NCBI GenBank assembly: GCA_946221825.1
Contig: CAMINA010000090.1
Location: 1-5,743, forward strand
Source: an uncultured Nesterenkonia sp.
GTDB lineage: Bacteria > Actinomycetota > Actinomycetes > Actinomycetales > Micrococcaceae
DNA length: 5,743 nt
Direction: 5' to 3'
In this document: positions 1-5,743 of the stretch, one piece after another
Numbering within the stretch: position 1 is the first letter of the stretch
Layout of the letters: each line of letters starts with the position of its first letter
Notes under the pieces: generated by a model
The model's input: only the letters and a program-made list of their open reading frames with translations
The model's database searches: none
What the model was told of the DNA's origin: nothing
Position numbers and translations under genes: made by a program

Positions 1-761
1 GCTCTGAAGACTTCCTCCGTGCTGCCGGATTCGACGATCTGACCCTCGCGCATGATCAGGACTCGATCACAGAGCGAGGCCACCACCCCCAGATCATGAG
101 TGACGAACAGCAGCGAGGATTCAGCCTGCCGCACCTGGTCGGCCATGATATCCAGCACCTGCCGCTGCACTGTCACATCCAGCGCAGTGGTGGGCTCGTC
201 TGCTAACAGCAGGTCTGGTCGGTCGGCCATGGCGATGGCGAGCATGACGCGCTGACGCTGACCGCCTGAGAGCTCATGGGGATAGGCGCGCGCTGCGCGG
301 GCGGGCTCCGGGATGCGGACGCTGTCCAGCAGCTCCAGGACCCTGTGGTCCAGCTGGTCGCCCGCACCACCCCCATGGATCCGGATGGTCTCTGCGACCT
401 GCTCACCGACCCGCATCAGTGGGTTCAGCGCCGTCATCGGCTCCTGGAAGACCATCGAGATCCGGGATCCGCGCACGGCGGCCAGACGTCGCTCCGGAGC
501 TCCGATCAGCTCCCCCTCGCCCTCCAGCCGCACCGACCCGGAGACCTGCAGATTCTCCGACAGCAGCCCCATCGCGGCGAGCAGAGTCAACGACTTTCCG
601 GAGCCGGACTCACCGATCAGACCCACCCGTTCTCCTCGGCCGATCGACAGATCGACACCGTGGACCAGCCCAGTGCTGGAGGTGCCGATCTGCAGGCCGG
701 AGATCTCCAGCAGCTCTGCGCTGGTTCGGCTCGCTGCGCTGCGTCCGTCGGCGTCGTTCAT
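1..761 (-). CDS. Oligopeptide/dipeptide-type ABC transporter ATP-binding protein (partial, C-terminal part beyond left edge)
   Basis: This cytoplasmic ATPase would power the importer encoded by the upstream genes. I translated 253 residues from ATG 761; the frame is still open at base 1, so the protein is cut by the window edge and not broken. Visible motifs are Walker A GESGSGKS (residues 50-57), the Q-loop FQEPMTALNP (105-114), the ABC signature LSGGQRQR (164-171), Walker B LLLADEP (184-190) and the switch histidine in VTHD (His222). The spacing and the phrase ADEPTTALDVTVQ are typical of the DppD/OppD class. ATG 761 overlaps the stop of the preceding permease gene (ATGA) and has a strong GGAGGT site six bases upstream. 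Leu186 is encoded by a rare TTA codon. The usual aromatic A-loop residue ahead of Walker A is not evident. The full protein could be a single-domain DppD-like subunit or a fused DppD-DppF protein; the fragment cannot decide. Family assignment is secure, substrate unknown. Confidence 0.95.
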   Translation of the reverse strand, partial: MNDADGRSAASRTSAELLEISGLQIGTSSTGLVHGVDLSIGRGERVGLIGESGSGKSLTLLAAMGLLSENLQVSGSVRLEGEGELIGAPERRLAAVRGSRISMVFQEPMTALNPLMRVGEQVAETIRIHGGGAGDQLDHRVLELLDSVRIPEPARAARAYPHELSGGQRQRVMLAIAMADRPDLLLADEPTTALDVTVQRQVLDIMADQVRQAESSLLFVTHDLGVVASLCDRVLIMREGQIVESGSTEEVFR

Positions 762-1585
762 CGCCGCACCTCCATCCGCGGGTCGAAGCGGTCCCGCAGG
801 CCGTCGCCGAGCAGGTTGAAGCCCAGGATGGTCACCGCGATGGCCGCGCCGGGCCAGAGCACCAGCAGAGGCTGCACCTGCAGCAGGGACTGGCCCTCCT
901 GAAGCATGCGTCCCCAGGACGGGGTGGGCGGCGGAGTGCCCAGACCCAGGAAGGACAGGGCCGCCTCGGCCAGCACCGCGAGGGCGAAGCCCACTGTGGC
1001 TTGGACGATCAGGATGCCGCGGATATTGGGCAGCACGTGACGCAGCGCCAGGTAGAACGGCCCACGCCCTGCCGCTCGGGCGGCCAGGGCGAACTCTCGG
1101 CTGAGCACCTGCAGAGTCCCGGAGCGGACCACGCGGGCCACCCCGGGCGAGGCTCCGATGCCCAGAGCCACCATCGCGGTGGCCGTGCTGCCGCCCCAGA
1201 CCGCGGCCAGAATGATCGCGAGCAGCAGCGGCGGGAACGCCTGGACGATGTCGTTCCAGCGCATCATCCACAGACCGGCGCCGCGGTCGGTGATGGCCGC
1301 GGCGATCCCGAAGGGCACGCCGATGGCCAGAGAGATGAGCACCGCCACCAGGCCGACCAGCAGCGGGATCTGCGCGCCGGCCAAGAGCATCGAGGCCACG
1401 TCCCGGCCCAAGCCGTCGGTGCCGAGCCAGTGCTCCGGACCGGGCCCCTGGAGACGATCGGTGGCCGAGGTGGCCGTGGGGTCACGCGGGGTCCAGACCA
1501 GAGAGAGCAGGGCCATGAGCACCACGGTCCCCACCAGGATGCCTCCGAGGAGCAGGAGGCCTCCGCCGGCTCGCCGCTGGCTCAT
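758..1585 (-). CDS. DppC/OppC-type ABC transporter permease
   Basis: Second membrane subunit of the peptide-type importer, 275 residues, close to the lower end of the usual DppC size. A first membrane segment lies at about residues 8-31 after a very short cytoplasmic tail. It is followed by the DppC hallmark HWLGTDGLGRDV (52-63) and further hydrophobic segments from about 74-99 and 112-131. The EAA loop that contacts the ATPase is at about 164-187 (REFALAARAAG, then RHVLPN). The C-terminal part contains the family phrases AEAALSFLGLG and FNLLGDGLRDRFDPR. ATG 1585 overlaps the upstream permease stop in ATGA and has GAGGAG seven bases before the start codon, so it is preferred over an upstream in-frame ATG at 1669 that would add 28 proline- and histidine-rich residues unlike the family. 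The gene ends in another ATGA overlap with the ATPase gene. Complete and intact; substrate not deducible. Confidence 0.95.
   Translation of the reverse strand: MSQRRAGGGLLLLGGILVGTVVLMALLSLVWTPRDPTATSATDRLQGPGPEHWLGTDGLGRDVASMLLAGAQIPLLVGLVAVLISLAIGVPFGIAAAITDRGAGLWMMRWNDIVQAFPPLLLAIILAAVWGGSTATAMVALGIGASPGVARVVRSGTLQVLSREFALAARAAGRGPFYLALRHVLPNIRGILIVQATVGFALAVLAEAALSFLGLGTPPPTPSWGRMLQEGQSLLQVQPLLVLWPGAAIAVTILGFNLLGDGLRDRFDPRMEVRR
768..773 (-). promoter_or_regulatory. Ribosome binding site of the ABC ATPase gene
   Basis: On the minus strand this reads GGAGGT, near-perfect complementarity to the 16S rRNA tail, with six bases to ATG 761. It lies inside the last codons of the upstream permease gene. 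It supports ATG 761 as the true start and is the best ribosome binding site in the cluster, so this gene can recruit ribosomes itself as well as through the overlap. Confidence 0.8.
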
Positions 1586-2592
1586 CGCGCGCTCCTCAGC
1601 CGGGGGTCGATGAGGGTGCGGGTGATGTCCACCAGCAGGTTCACCAGCAGCACCAGGACCACCACACACATCACGATCGCCTGGACCTGGATGAGATCGC
1701 GGTTGTCCACCGCGCGCATCAGCAGCGATCCCAGTCCGGGGATCACGAAGACCGTCTCGATCACCACGGCTCCGATCACCAGCGCGGAGAACTCCACGGA
1801 GGTCACCGTGACCACGGGGACCAGGGCGTTACGCAGCCCGTGGCGCCGCAGCGCCGCCCCCGGCATCAGGCCCTTGGCCCGTGCGGTGCGCATGAAGTCG
1901 TCGCGCATCACGTCCAGGACAGCGGCACGGGTGTAGCGCGAAAGGATGGCGCCGCGGACCAGCCCCAGGGCCAGAGCGGGCAGGGTCAGCTGCCGCAGGA
2001 AGTCCCCGAATCCCTCAGACGGTGCCGTCCAGCCGCCTGAGGGCATCCACCCCAGGCCCACGGCGAAGATGCTGATCAGCAGCAGTCCGGCCAGGAAGTT
2101 CGGCACCGCGATGCCGACCTGGCTGAGCGCCGAGAGCAGGGCGCCGTCGGGCCGGTTCTGCCGCACTGCTGCCAGCGTCCCCAGCGGCAGCGCGATCAGG
2201 ACTGCGATCAGGATTCCGGCGCCCACGAGGATCAGCGAGACCTGCAGCGCGTCGAAGACCTGAGGCGCCACCGGGGCGCGCGAGGAGTAGGAGATCCCCA
2301 TGTCTCCAGTGAGGAAACCGGTGATCCAGTCGAGGTACTGCACCGGAAGCGGCCGGTCCAGACCGTGCGCGGCGCGGAACTGCGCGACGTCGGCGTCGCT
2401 GGCATTCATTCCCAGCTGGGCCCGCGCCACATCGCCGGGCAGCACGTTGAGCAGGGCGAAGACCACCAAGGAGGCGACCAGCACTGTCAGAGCGAAGACA
2501 CCGATCCGGCGCAGGACGGCCACGACCAGCGCGCCGCCGGTCCCTCGACCTGCGGGTCCCGCAGCATCGGTGCTCACTGAAGCGGCGCTCAC
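1582..2592 (-). CDS. DppB/OppB-type ABC transporter permease
   Basis: First membrane subunit of the importer, 336 residues from the chosen GTG, a normal length for DppB. After a polar tail of about 25 residues, the first membrane helix (about 28-50) runs into the family motif LNVLPGDVA (48-56). An extracytoplasmic loop follows (about 57-112, with GLDRPLPVQYLDWI and GDMGISY), as is typical of this subfamily. Further membrane segments follow at about 118-143 and 158-181 (ending GLGWMPSGG). The EAA loop is at about 233-259 (RTARAKGL, then LRNALVP), and the C-terminus NLLVDITRTLIDPRLR is characteristic. The start is chosen at GTG 2592 because it overlaps the stop of the binding-protein gene (GTGA). 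A second in-frame GTG at 2577 sits in a duplicated copy of the same bases and is a real alternative, giving 331 residues. Neither has a clear ribosome binding site, so translation probably depends on coupling to the upstream gene. Starts further upstream would run deep into the binding-protein gene and give non-family sequence. Confidence 0.94.
   Translation of the reverse strand: MSAASVSTDAAGPAGRGTGGALVVAVLRRIGVFALTVLVASLVVFALLNVLPGDVARAQLGMNASDADVAQFRAAHGLDRPLPVQYLDWITGFLTGDMGISYSSRAPVAPQVFDALQVSLILVGAGILIAVLIALPLGTLAAVRQNRPDGALLSALSQVGIAVPNFLAGLLLISIFAVGLGWMPSGGWTAPSEGFGDFLRQLTLPALALGLVRGAILSRYTRAAVLDVMRDDFMRTARAKGLMPGAALRRHGLRNALVPVVTVTSVEFSALVIGAVVIETVFVIPGLGSLLMRAVDNRDLIQVQAIVMCVVVLVLLVNLLVDITRTLIDPRLRSAR
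1592..1597 (-). promoter_or_regulatory. Ribosome binding site of the DppC-type permease gene
   Basis: Minus-strand GAGGAG, separated from ATG 1585 by six bases, inside the 3' end of the preceding permease gene. It decides the start of the DppC-type permease in favour of the ATGA overlap. Confidence 0.7.
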
Positions 2593-2594
2593 TG
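2572..2594 (-). repeat. Short imperfect direct duplication over the stop/start junction
   Basis: On the minus strand CAGTGAGC occurs at 2594-2587 and again at 2579-2572, exactly 15 bases apart. Extending the comparison to the full 15-base units gives 12 matching positions. The first copy forms the GTGA overlap of the binding-protein stop and permease start. The second repeats GTG in the same frame five codons later. Confidence 0.7.
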
Positions 2595-4106
2595 GCCGAC
2601 GGTGATCTCGCTGAGGTCCATCCCCACGCCCAGGTCGTTCTGCGGCAGACCCTCGACGCCCTCGCTGGAGATCACGATGTTGGGTGAGTTGTAGAGCCAC
2701 ACGCCCGGGGCGTCCTCGACCACCTGATCGGCGGCTGCCTCCATGGCCCCGGCGTAGTCGGCGTCGTCGGTGGCGGCACGGGCCTCGGAGAAGTGCTCGG
2801 AGGCCGCCTCGGAGTCATAGCCCCAGTAGTAGTCCGGGTCGTCGTAGTTGATCATGTTCCGCGGCTCCACATGGCTGACCACGGTGAGGTCGTAGTCCTG
2901 GTCGGTCATCGTCTGCTCCACCCAGACCGCCGGGAACTCCTGAGTCTCCAGCTCCACGCTGATCCCGATCTCGCCCAGATCGTCCTGGACCACCTGGGCG
3001 ATGGCCTCCGCATAGGGGCGGTTGGGGACGGTGAACTTCAGGTTGAGGTCCTCGACGCCGGCCTCCTCCAACAGCTCCCGGGCGGCCCCCGGGTCATGGG
3101 GCCGCTCCTCGGAGTAGTCCGTGTAGTAGGGGTCGGTGGGGACGCTGGGGCCGCCAAGGATCGTCCCGTGACCGCTGGTGGCCGCCGCCAGGACAGCCTC
3201 CTTGTCGATGGCCAGCGAGATGGCTTCGCGGACCTGCGGGTCGGAGAGCTCCGGGTGGTCGTTGTTCATCGGCAGGACCACCACAGACTGGGTGTCTCCG
3301 ATGGAGACCTCGAAGCGCTCGTCCCCTTCGAAGGACTCGACCTGGTCATAGGCCTCGGCACGCAGGACCGCGTCCACTCCGTCGGTGCGCAGAGCGTTGG
3401 CGGCTGCAGCCGCGTCCGAGTAGTAGACCAGCGAGGCCTCGGCCACGCCGGCAGGCTCTCCCCAGTAGTCCTCGTTCCGCGCCAGGTCCAGCTGCACGGC
3501 GTTCTCATAGGACTCGAAGGTGAAGGGTCCGGTGCCGTTGGCCTCGGAGGCCAGGTCATCCACCGAGTCCGGGGCGAACATGGTCCCCAAGGGTCCGGCC
3601 AGCCAGTAGAGCGCGTCGTAGTCGGGTTCAGAGAGGACCACGGTGGCCTCAGTGGGCGATTCGACCTCCACCGAGTCGATGGCTGCGAGATTGTCGGGGG
3701 TGTTCGCAGTCCATTCGTCGAGCCGCTCCAGGGAGAACTTCACGATCTCGGCGTCGAAGGGTGTTCCGTCGTGGAAGGTCACATCGTCGCGCAGCGTGAA
3801 GGTGTATTCGGTGCCGTCCTCGCTGATCTCCCAGGACTCGGCGAGCAGCGGCTCCACCTCGCCCTCATCGTCGAGCCGGACCAGTCCTTCGTAGACGTTG
3901 TAGAGCAGCGCCTCGAAGATGGCGGCACCGCCGGTGGTGGTGTAGTCCAGATTGGCCGGCACCGCGGCCAGACCGATGGAGACCGAAGCGTCCTGGCCCT
4001 GACCGGCGTCGTCGGCACCGTCCTCCGAACCGGCCGAGCATGCGGTCAGACCCAGCACGCCCAGGGCGAGCACGGCAGTCAGACGATGCCGGTGCGGATT
4101 CCTCAT
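2589..4106 (-). CDS. Family 5 extracellular solute-binding lipoprotein (peptide/nickel-type ABC importer)
   Basis: Ligand-capturing subunit of the importer, 505 residues, normal for the SBP_bac_5 family (DppA/OppA/NikA type). Residues 1-23 form a lipoprotein signal: basic start RNPHRHR, hydrophobic core and lipobox LTAC with Cys23 as the lipidation site, so the mature protein is expected to be membrane-anchored outside the cell. A Gly/Asp/Ser-rich linker follows. The family hallmark spans about 86-129 (PLLAESW, DGTEYTFTLRDDVTFHDGTPF, then the V-K-F-S-L-E-R-L stretch). Later family features are NALRTDGVDAVL and VREAISLAIDKEAVL. ATG 4106 is chosen because it begins directly before the signal peptide and has GGAAAGGA six bases upstream; the upstream in-frame ATG at 4196 would overlap mfd and put 30 unrelated residues before the signal. 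The mature part is very acidic, about 103 Asp/Glu against about 17 Lys/Arg by hand count. The gene opens the transporter operon. Peptide is the likeliest ligand class, but nickel or other small solutes are not excluded. Confidence 0.95.
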   Translation of the reverse strand: MRNPHRHRLTAVLALGVLGLTACSAGSEDGADDAGQGQDASVSIGLAAVPANLDYTTTGGAAIFEALLYNVYEGLVRLDDEGEVEPLLAESWEISEDGTEYTFTLRDDVTFHDGTPFDAEIVKFSLERLDEWTANTPDNLAAIDSVEVESPTEATVVLSEPDYDALYWLAGPLGTMFAPDSVDDLASEANGTGPFTFESYENAVQLDLARNEDYWGEPAGVAEASLVYYSDAAAAANALRTDGVDAVLRAEAYDQVESFEGDERFEVSIGDTQSVVVLPMNNDHPELSDPQVREAISLAIDKEAVLAAATSGHGTILGGPSVPTDPYYTDYSEERPHDPGAARELLEEAGVEDLNLKFTVPNRPYAEAIAQVVQDDLGEIGISVELETQEFPAVWVEQTMTDQDYDLTVVSHVEPRNMINYDDPDYYWGYDSEAASEHFSEARAATDDADYAGAMEAAADQVVEDAPGVWLYNSPNIVISSEGVEGLPQNDLGVGMDLSEITVGQ

Positions 4107-4153
4107 GGTGTGTCCTTTCCGAGAGGGCTCATGACGCAGGTAGCTGGCAGTGC
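4107..4153 (-). other. 47-base gap between mfd and the transporter operon
   Basis: The only noncoding gap in the window. Apart from the ribosome binding site at 4113-4120 I see no stable hairpin followed by a T run, and no convincing -10/-35 pair. Any promoter for the transporter genes would have to be a weak one here or lie within the mfd 3' end; otherwise transcription continues from mfd. Confidence 0.5.
4113..4120 (-). promoter_or_regulatory. Ribosome binding site of the solute-binding protein gene
   Basis: Minus-strand GGAAAGGA with six bases to ATG 4106. It fixes the start of the lipoprotein at the codon just before its signal peptide. Confidence 0.75.
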
Positions 4154-5743
4154 TCAGGCTGCCGGGAAGATCGCTTCGAAGACCTGCCTCAGCCACTCGA
4201 GCAGAGCGGCGTCGGTCAGATCCTCCCCTCCGATGCGCGCCGTCTGCGGCTTGGGGATCAGAACCTGCTTCATCGACTGTTTGATCTGCGAGCCAGGGTA
4301 CATCCGGTCCAGGCGCATCTCACGGGACTCCGGCAGCTCCTCCACCGGGGCGAAGCGGATGAAGGTGCCCTGCGTGCCGATGTCATGGATCCCGACGCCG
4401 CGGGCCCGGTTGCGCAGACGCGCCACCTCCACGAGGTTCTCCACCGGCTGGGGCAGCTCGCCGTAGCGGTCCTTCCACTCGCCGACGACCTCATCGATCT
4501 TTGCGTCCTCGTCTGCGGCGGCCAGCTTCCGGTAGCCCTCCAGACGCAGCCTCTCCCCGGGAACATAGTCATGGGGCAGGTGAGCGTTGATCGGCAGCTC
4601 GATCTTGACCTCGGTGATGGTCTCCTCAGCGTCTCCGCGGTAGTCGGAGACCGCCTCCCCCACCATGCGCAGGTAGAGGTCGAACCCGACGCCGGCGATG
4701 TGGCCGGACTGCTCGCCGCCCAACAGGTTGCCCGCACCGCGGATCTCCAGATCCTTCTGGGCCAGCTGCAGACCAGCGCCGAGCTCATTGTTCGCCGCCA
4801 CTGCTTTGAGCCGCTCCAGGGCGTCCTCCCCCAGCGGCTTCTCCGAGGGGTAGAGGAAGTAGGCGTAGGCGCGTTCGCGGGAACGCCCCACACGACCGCG
4901 CAGCTGGTGCAGCTGGGAGAGTCCGTAGGTGGAGGCACGGTCCACGATCAGGGTATTGGCGTTGGAGATGTCCAGGCCGGTCTCGATGATGGTGGTGGAG
5001 ACCAGCACGTCGAACTTCTTCTCCCAGAAGTCCTGGACGATCTGTTCCAGCCGGGCCTCGCCCATCTGACCATGGGCGACCTCCACCCGGGCCTCGGGCA
5101 CCAGCTCGCGGATGGTCGCGGCCATCCGATCGATCGAAGAGACCCTGTTGTGGACGAAGAACACCTGGCCCTCACGCATGAGCTCACGGCGGATCGCCGC
5201 CGAGACCTGCTTATCGGTGTAGGGCCCCACGTAGGTCAGCACCGGATGCCGCTCCTCCGGCGGGGTCGCCAGCGTGGAGGTCTCCCGGATGCCCGCCATG
5301 GACATCTCCAGGGTGCGCGGGATGGGCGTGGCCGACATGGCCAGCACATCCACATTGGTGCGCATCTTCTTCAGCTGCTCCTTATGCTCGACGCCGAAGC
5401 GCTGCTCCTCATCGATGATCACCAGGCCCAGGTCCTTGAACTGGACCTCCTGGGAGAGCAGCCGGTGCGTGCCGATGACCACGTCGATGCTGCCGTCCTT
5501 GAGCCCCTGTGTGACCTCACGGGACTCCTTGGCCGTCTGGAAGCGCGAGAGCGCACGGACGGTCACCGGGAATCCGGCGTAGCGCTCGGTGAAGGTCTCA
5601 TAGTGCTGAGAGACCAACAGAGTGGTCGGGCACAGCACCGCCACCTGTTTGCCGTCCTGGACGGCTTTGAAGGCGGCCCGGATGGCGATCTCGGTCTTGC
5701 CGAAGCCGACGTCGCCGGAGACCAGCCGGTCCATGGGGATCTC
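4154..5743 (-). CDS. mfd: Transcription-repair coupling factor Mfd (partial, C-terminal half)
   Basis: Mfd is a DNA translocase that removes RNA polymerase stalled at lesions and recruits the UvrA-containing excision repair machinery. The frame is open at the right edge, so the N-terminal half (UvrB-like and polymerase-interacting domains) is outside. The 529 visible residues are about half of the usual 1,150-1,220. Numbered from the edge, motif I GDVGFGKTE is at 10-18, motif Ia PTTLL at 39-43, GTHRLL at 91-96, motif II DEEQRFG at 111-117, motif III SATPIPRTL at 137-145, motif V IETGLD at 253-258 and motif VI QLRGRVGR at 280-287. The TRG-type translocation region follows (about 289-365, with LEIRGAGNLLGGEQSGH). 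The regulatory C-terminal TRCF domain starts near 390 and carries LPINAHLPHDY and RMYPGSQIK. The RecG-like TRG region with this C-terminal domain separates it from RecG and PriA. No frameshift is seen. Compared with other Mfd sequences recalled from memory, Ser replaces a common Cys just before motif I and in the VSTTI stretch before motif V. Confidence 0.97.
   Translation of the reverse strand, partial: EIPMDRLVSGDVGFGKTEIAIRAAFKAVQDGKQVAVLCPTTLLVSQHYETFTERYAGFPVTVRALSRFQTAKESREVTQGLKDGSIDVVIGTHRLLSQEVQFKDLGLVIIDEEQRFGVEHKEQLKKMRTNVDVLAMSATPIPRTLEMSMAGIRETSTLATPPEERHPVLTYVGPYTDKQVSAAIRRELMREGQVFFVHNRVSSIDRMAATIRELVPEARVEVAHGQMGEARLEQIVQDFWEKKFDVLVSTTIIETGLDISNANTLIVDRASTYGLSQLHQLRGRVGRSRERAYAYFLYPSEKPLGEDALERLKAVAANNELGAGLQLAQKDLEIRGAGNLLGGEQSGHIAGVGFDLYLRMVGEAVSDYRGDAEETITEVKIELPINAHLPHDYVPGERLRLEGYRKLAAADEDAKIDEVVGEWKDRYGELPQPVENLVEVARLRNRARGVGIHDIGTQGTFIRFAPVEELPESREMRLDRMYPGSQIKQSMKQVLIPKPQTARIGGEDLTDAALLEWLRQVFEAIFPAA

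Noticed and set aside
276..902. Overlapping plus-strand open frames over the ATPase gene (276-902 and 313-819)
   Set aside because: Shadow frames of a gene whose Walker A, signature, Walker B and switch histidine are all read from the minus strand.
419..1936. Long plus-strand open frame of 505 codons opposite the ATPase and permease genes
   Set aside because: Its product is dominated by Arg, Gln, Gly, His and Ser with no membrane or enzyme motif. The minus strand encodes three clearly recognisable transporter proteins over the same bases.
4107..4153. Possible rho-independent terminator or sigma-70-type promoter after mfd
   Set aside because: I could not find an inverted repeat with a stable stem and T run, nor a convincing pair of -35 and -10 hexamers at proper spacing. 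Short partial matches are expected by chance.
4107..4196. Upstream ATG (4196) extending the binding protein by 30 residues
   Set aside because: The extension overlaps mfd, lacks a good ribosome binding site and would bury the lipoprotein signal peptide. ATG 4106 has the ribosome binding site and immediately precedes the signal.
2793..4466. Long plus-strand open frame of 557 codons opposite the binding-protein gene and the mfd 3' end
   Set aside because: It is the mirror of real genes in GC-rich DNA. Its translation is a repetitive Val/Gly/Leu/His/Arg mixture with no recognisable domain, and it crosses two well-supported minus-strand genes.
1..5743. Novel defence, mobile or RNA-based system
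   Set aside because: Five contiguous, well-known housekeeping/transport genes account for essentially all bases. No repeats arrays, integrase, transposase, tRNA or structured noncoding region is visible.

Overview
The window reads as ordinary chromosome of a GC-rich actinobacterium. The evidence is the strong G/C preference at third codon positions, the GTG start, the GGAGG-type ribosome binding sites and the actinobacterial style of the Mfd sequence. The exported lipoprotein is extremely acidic, which would fit a salt-tolerant member of the Micrococcales (for example a Nesterenkonia-like organism), but this assignment is inference only. All five genes lie on the minus strand, so transcription runs from right to left, and coding sequence fills almost the whole window.

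Right part (4154-5743): the C-terminal half of mfd, the transcription-repair coupling factor. It holds the complete helicase motor and the regulatory C-terminal domain; the N-terminal half lies beyond the right edge. After a 47-base gap with no visible terminator comes an ABC importer cluster of the oligopeptide/dipeptide/nickel class (1-4106). In transcription order it encodes a family 5 solute-binding lipoprotein (2589-4106), a DppB/OppB-type permease (1582-2592), a DppC/OppC-type permease (758-1585) and an ATPase (1-761) that runs off the left edge. The last three genes are joined to their upstream neighbours by four-base stop/start overlaps (GTGA, ATGA, ATGA), so the cluster is almost certainly one translationally coupled operon.

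In the proposed system the lipoprotein captures a peptide-like ligand outside the membrane and delivers it to the permease heterodimer, which is driven by the ATPase. Whether that ATPase is one half of a DppD/DppF pair or a fused two-domain protein cannot be seen here. The substrate cannot be read from sequence. No RNA gene, mobile element, CRISPR array or integration signature was found, and I see no undescribed system. The points worth a second look are small: a lone TTA codon inside the ATPase Walker B motif, a 15-base imperfect duplication carrying two candidate GTG starts, an unusual acidic composition of the binding protein, a missing A-loop aromatic residue in the ATPase, and the tight placement of the operon behind mfd.
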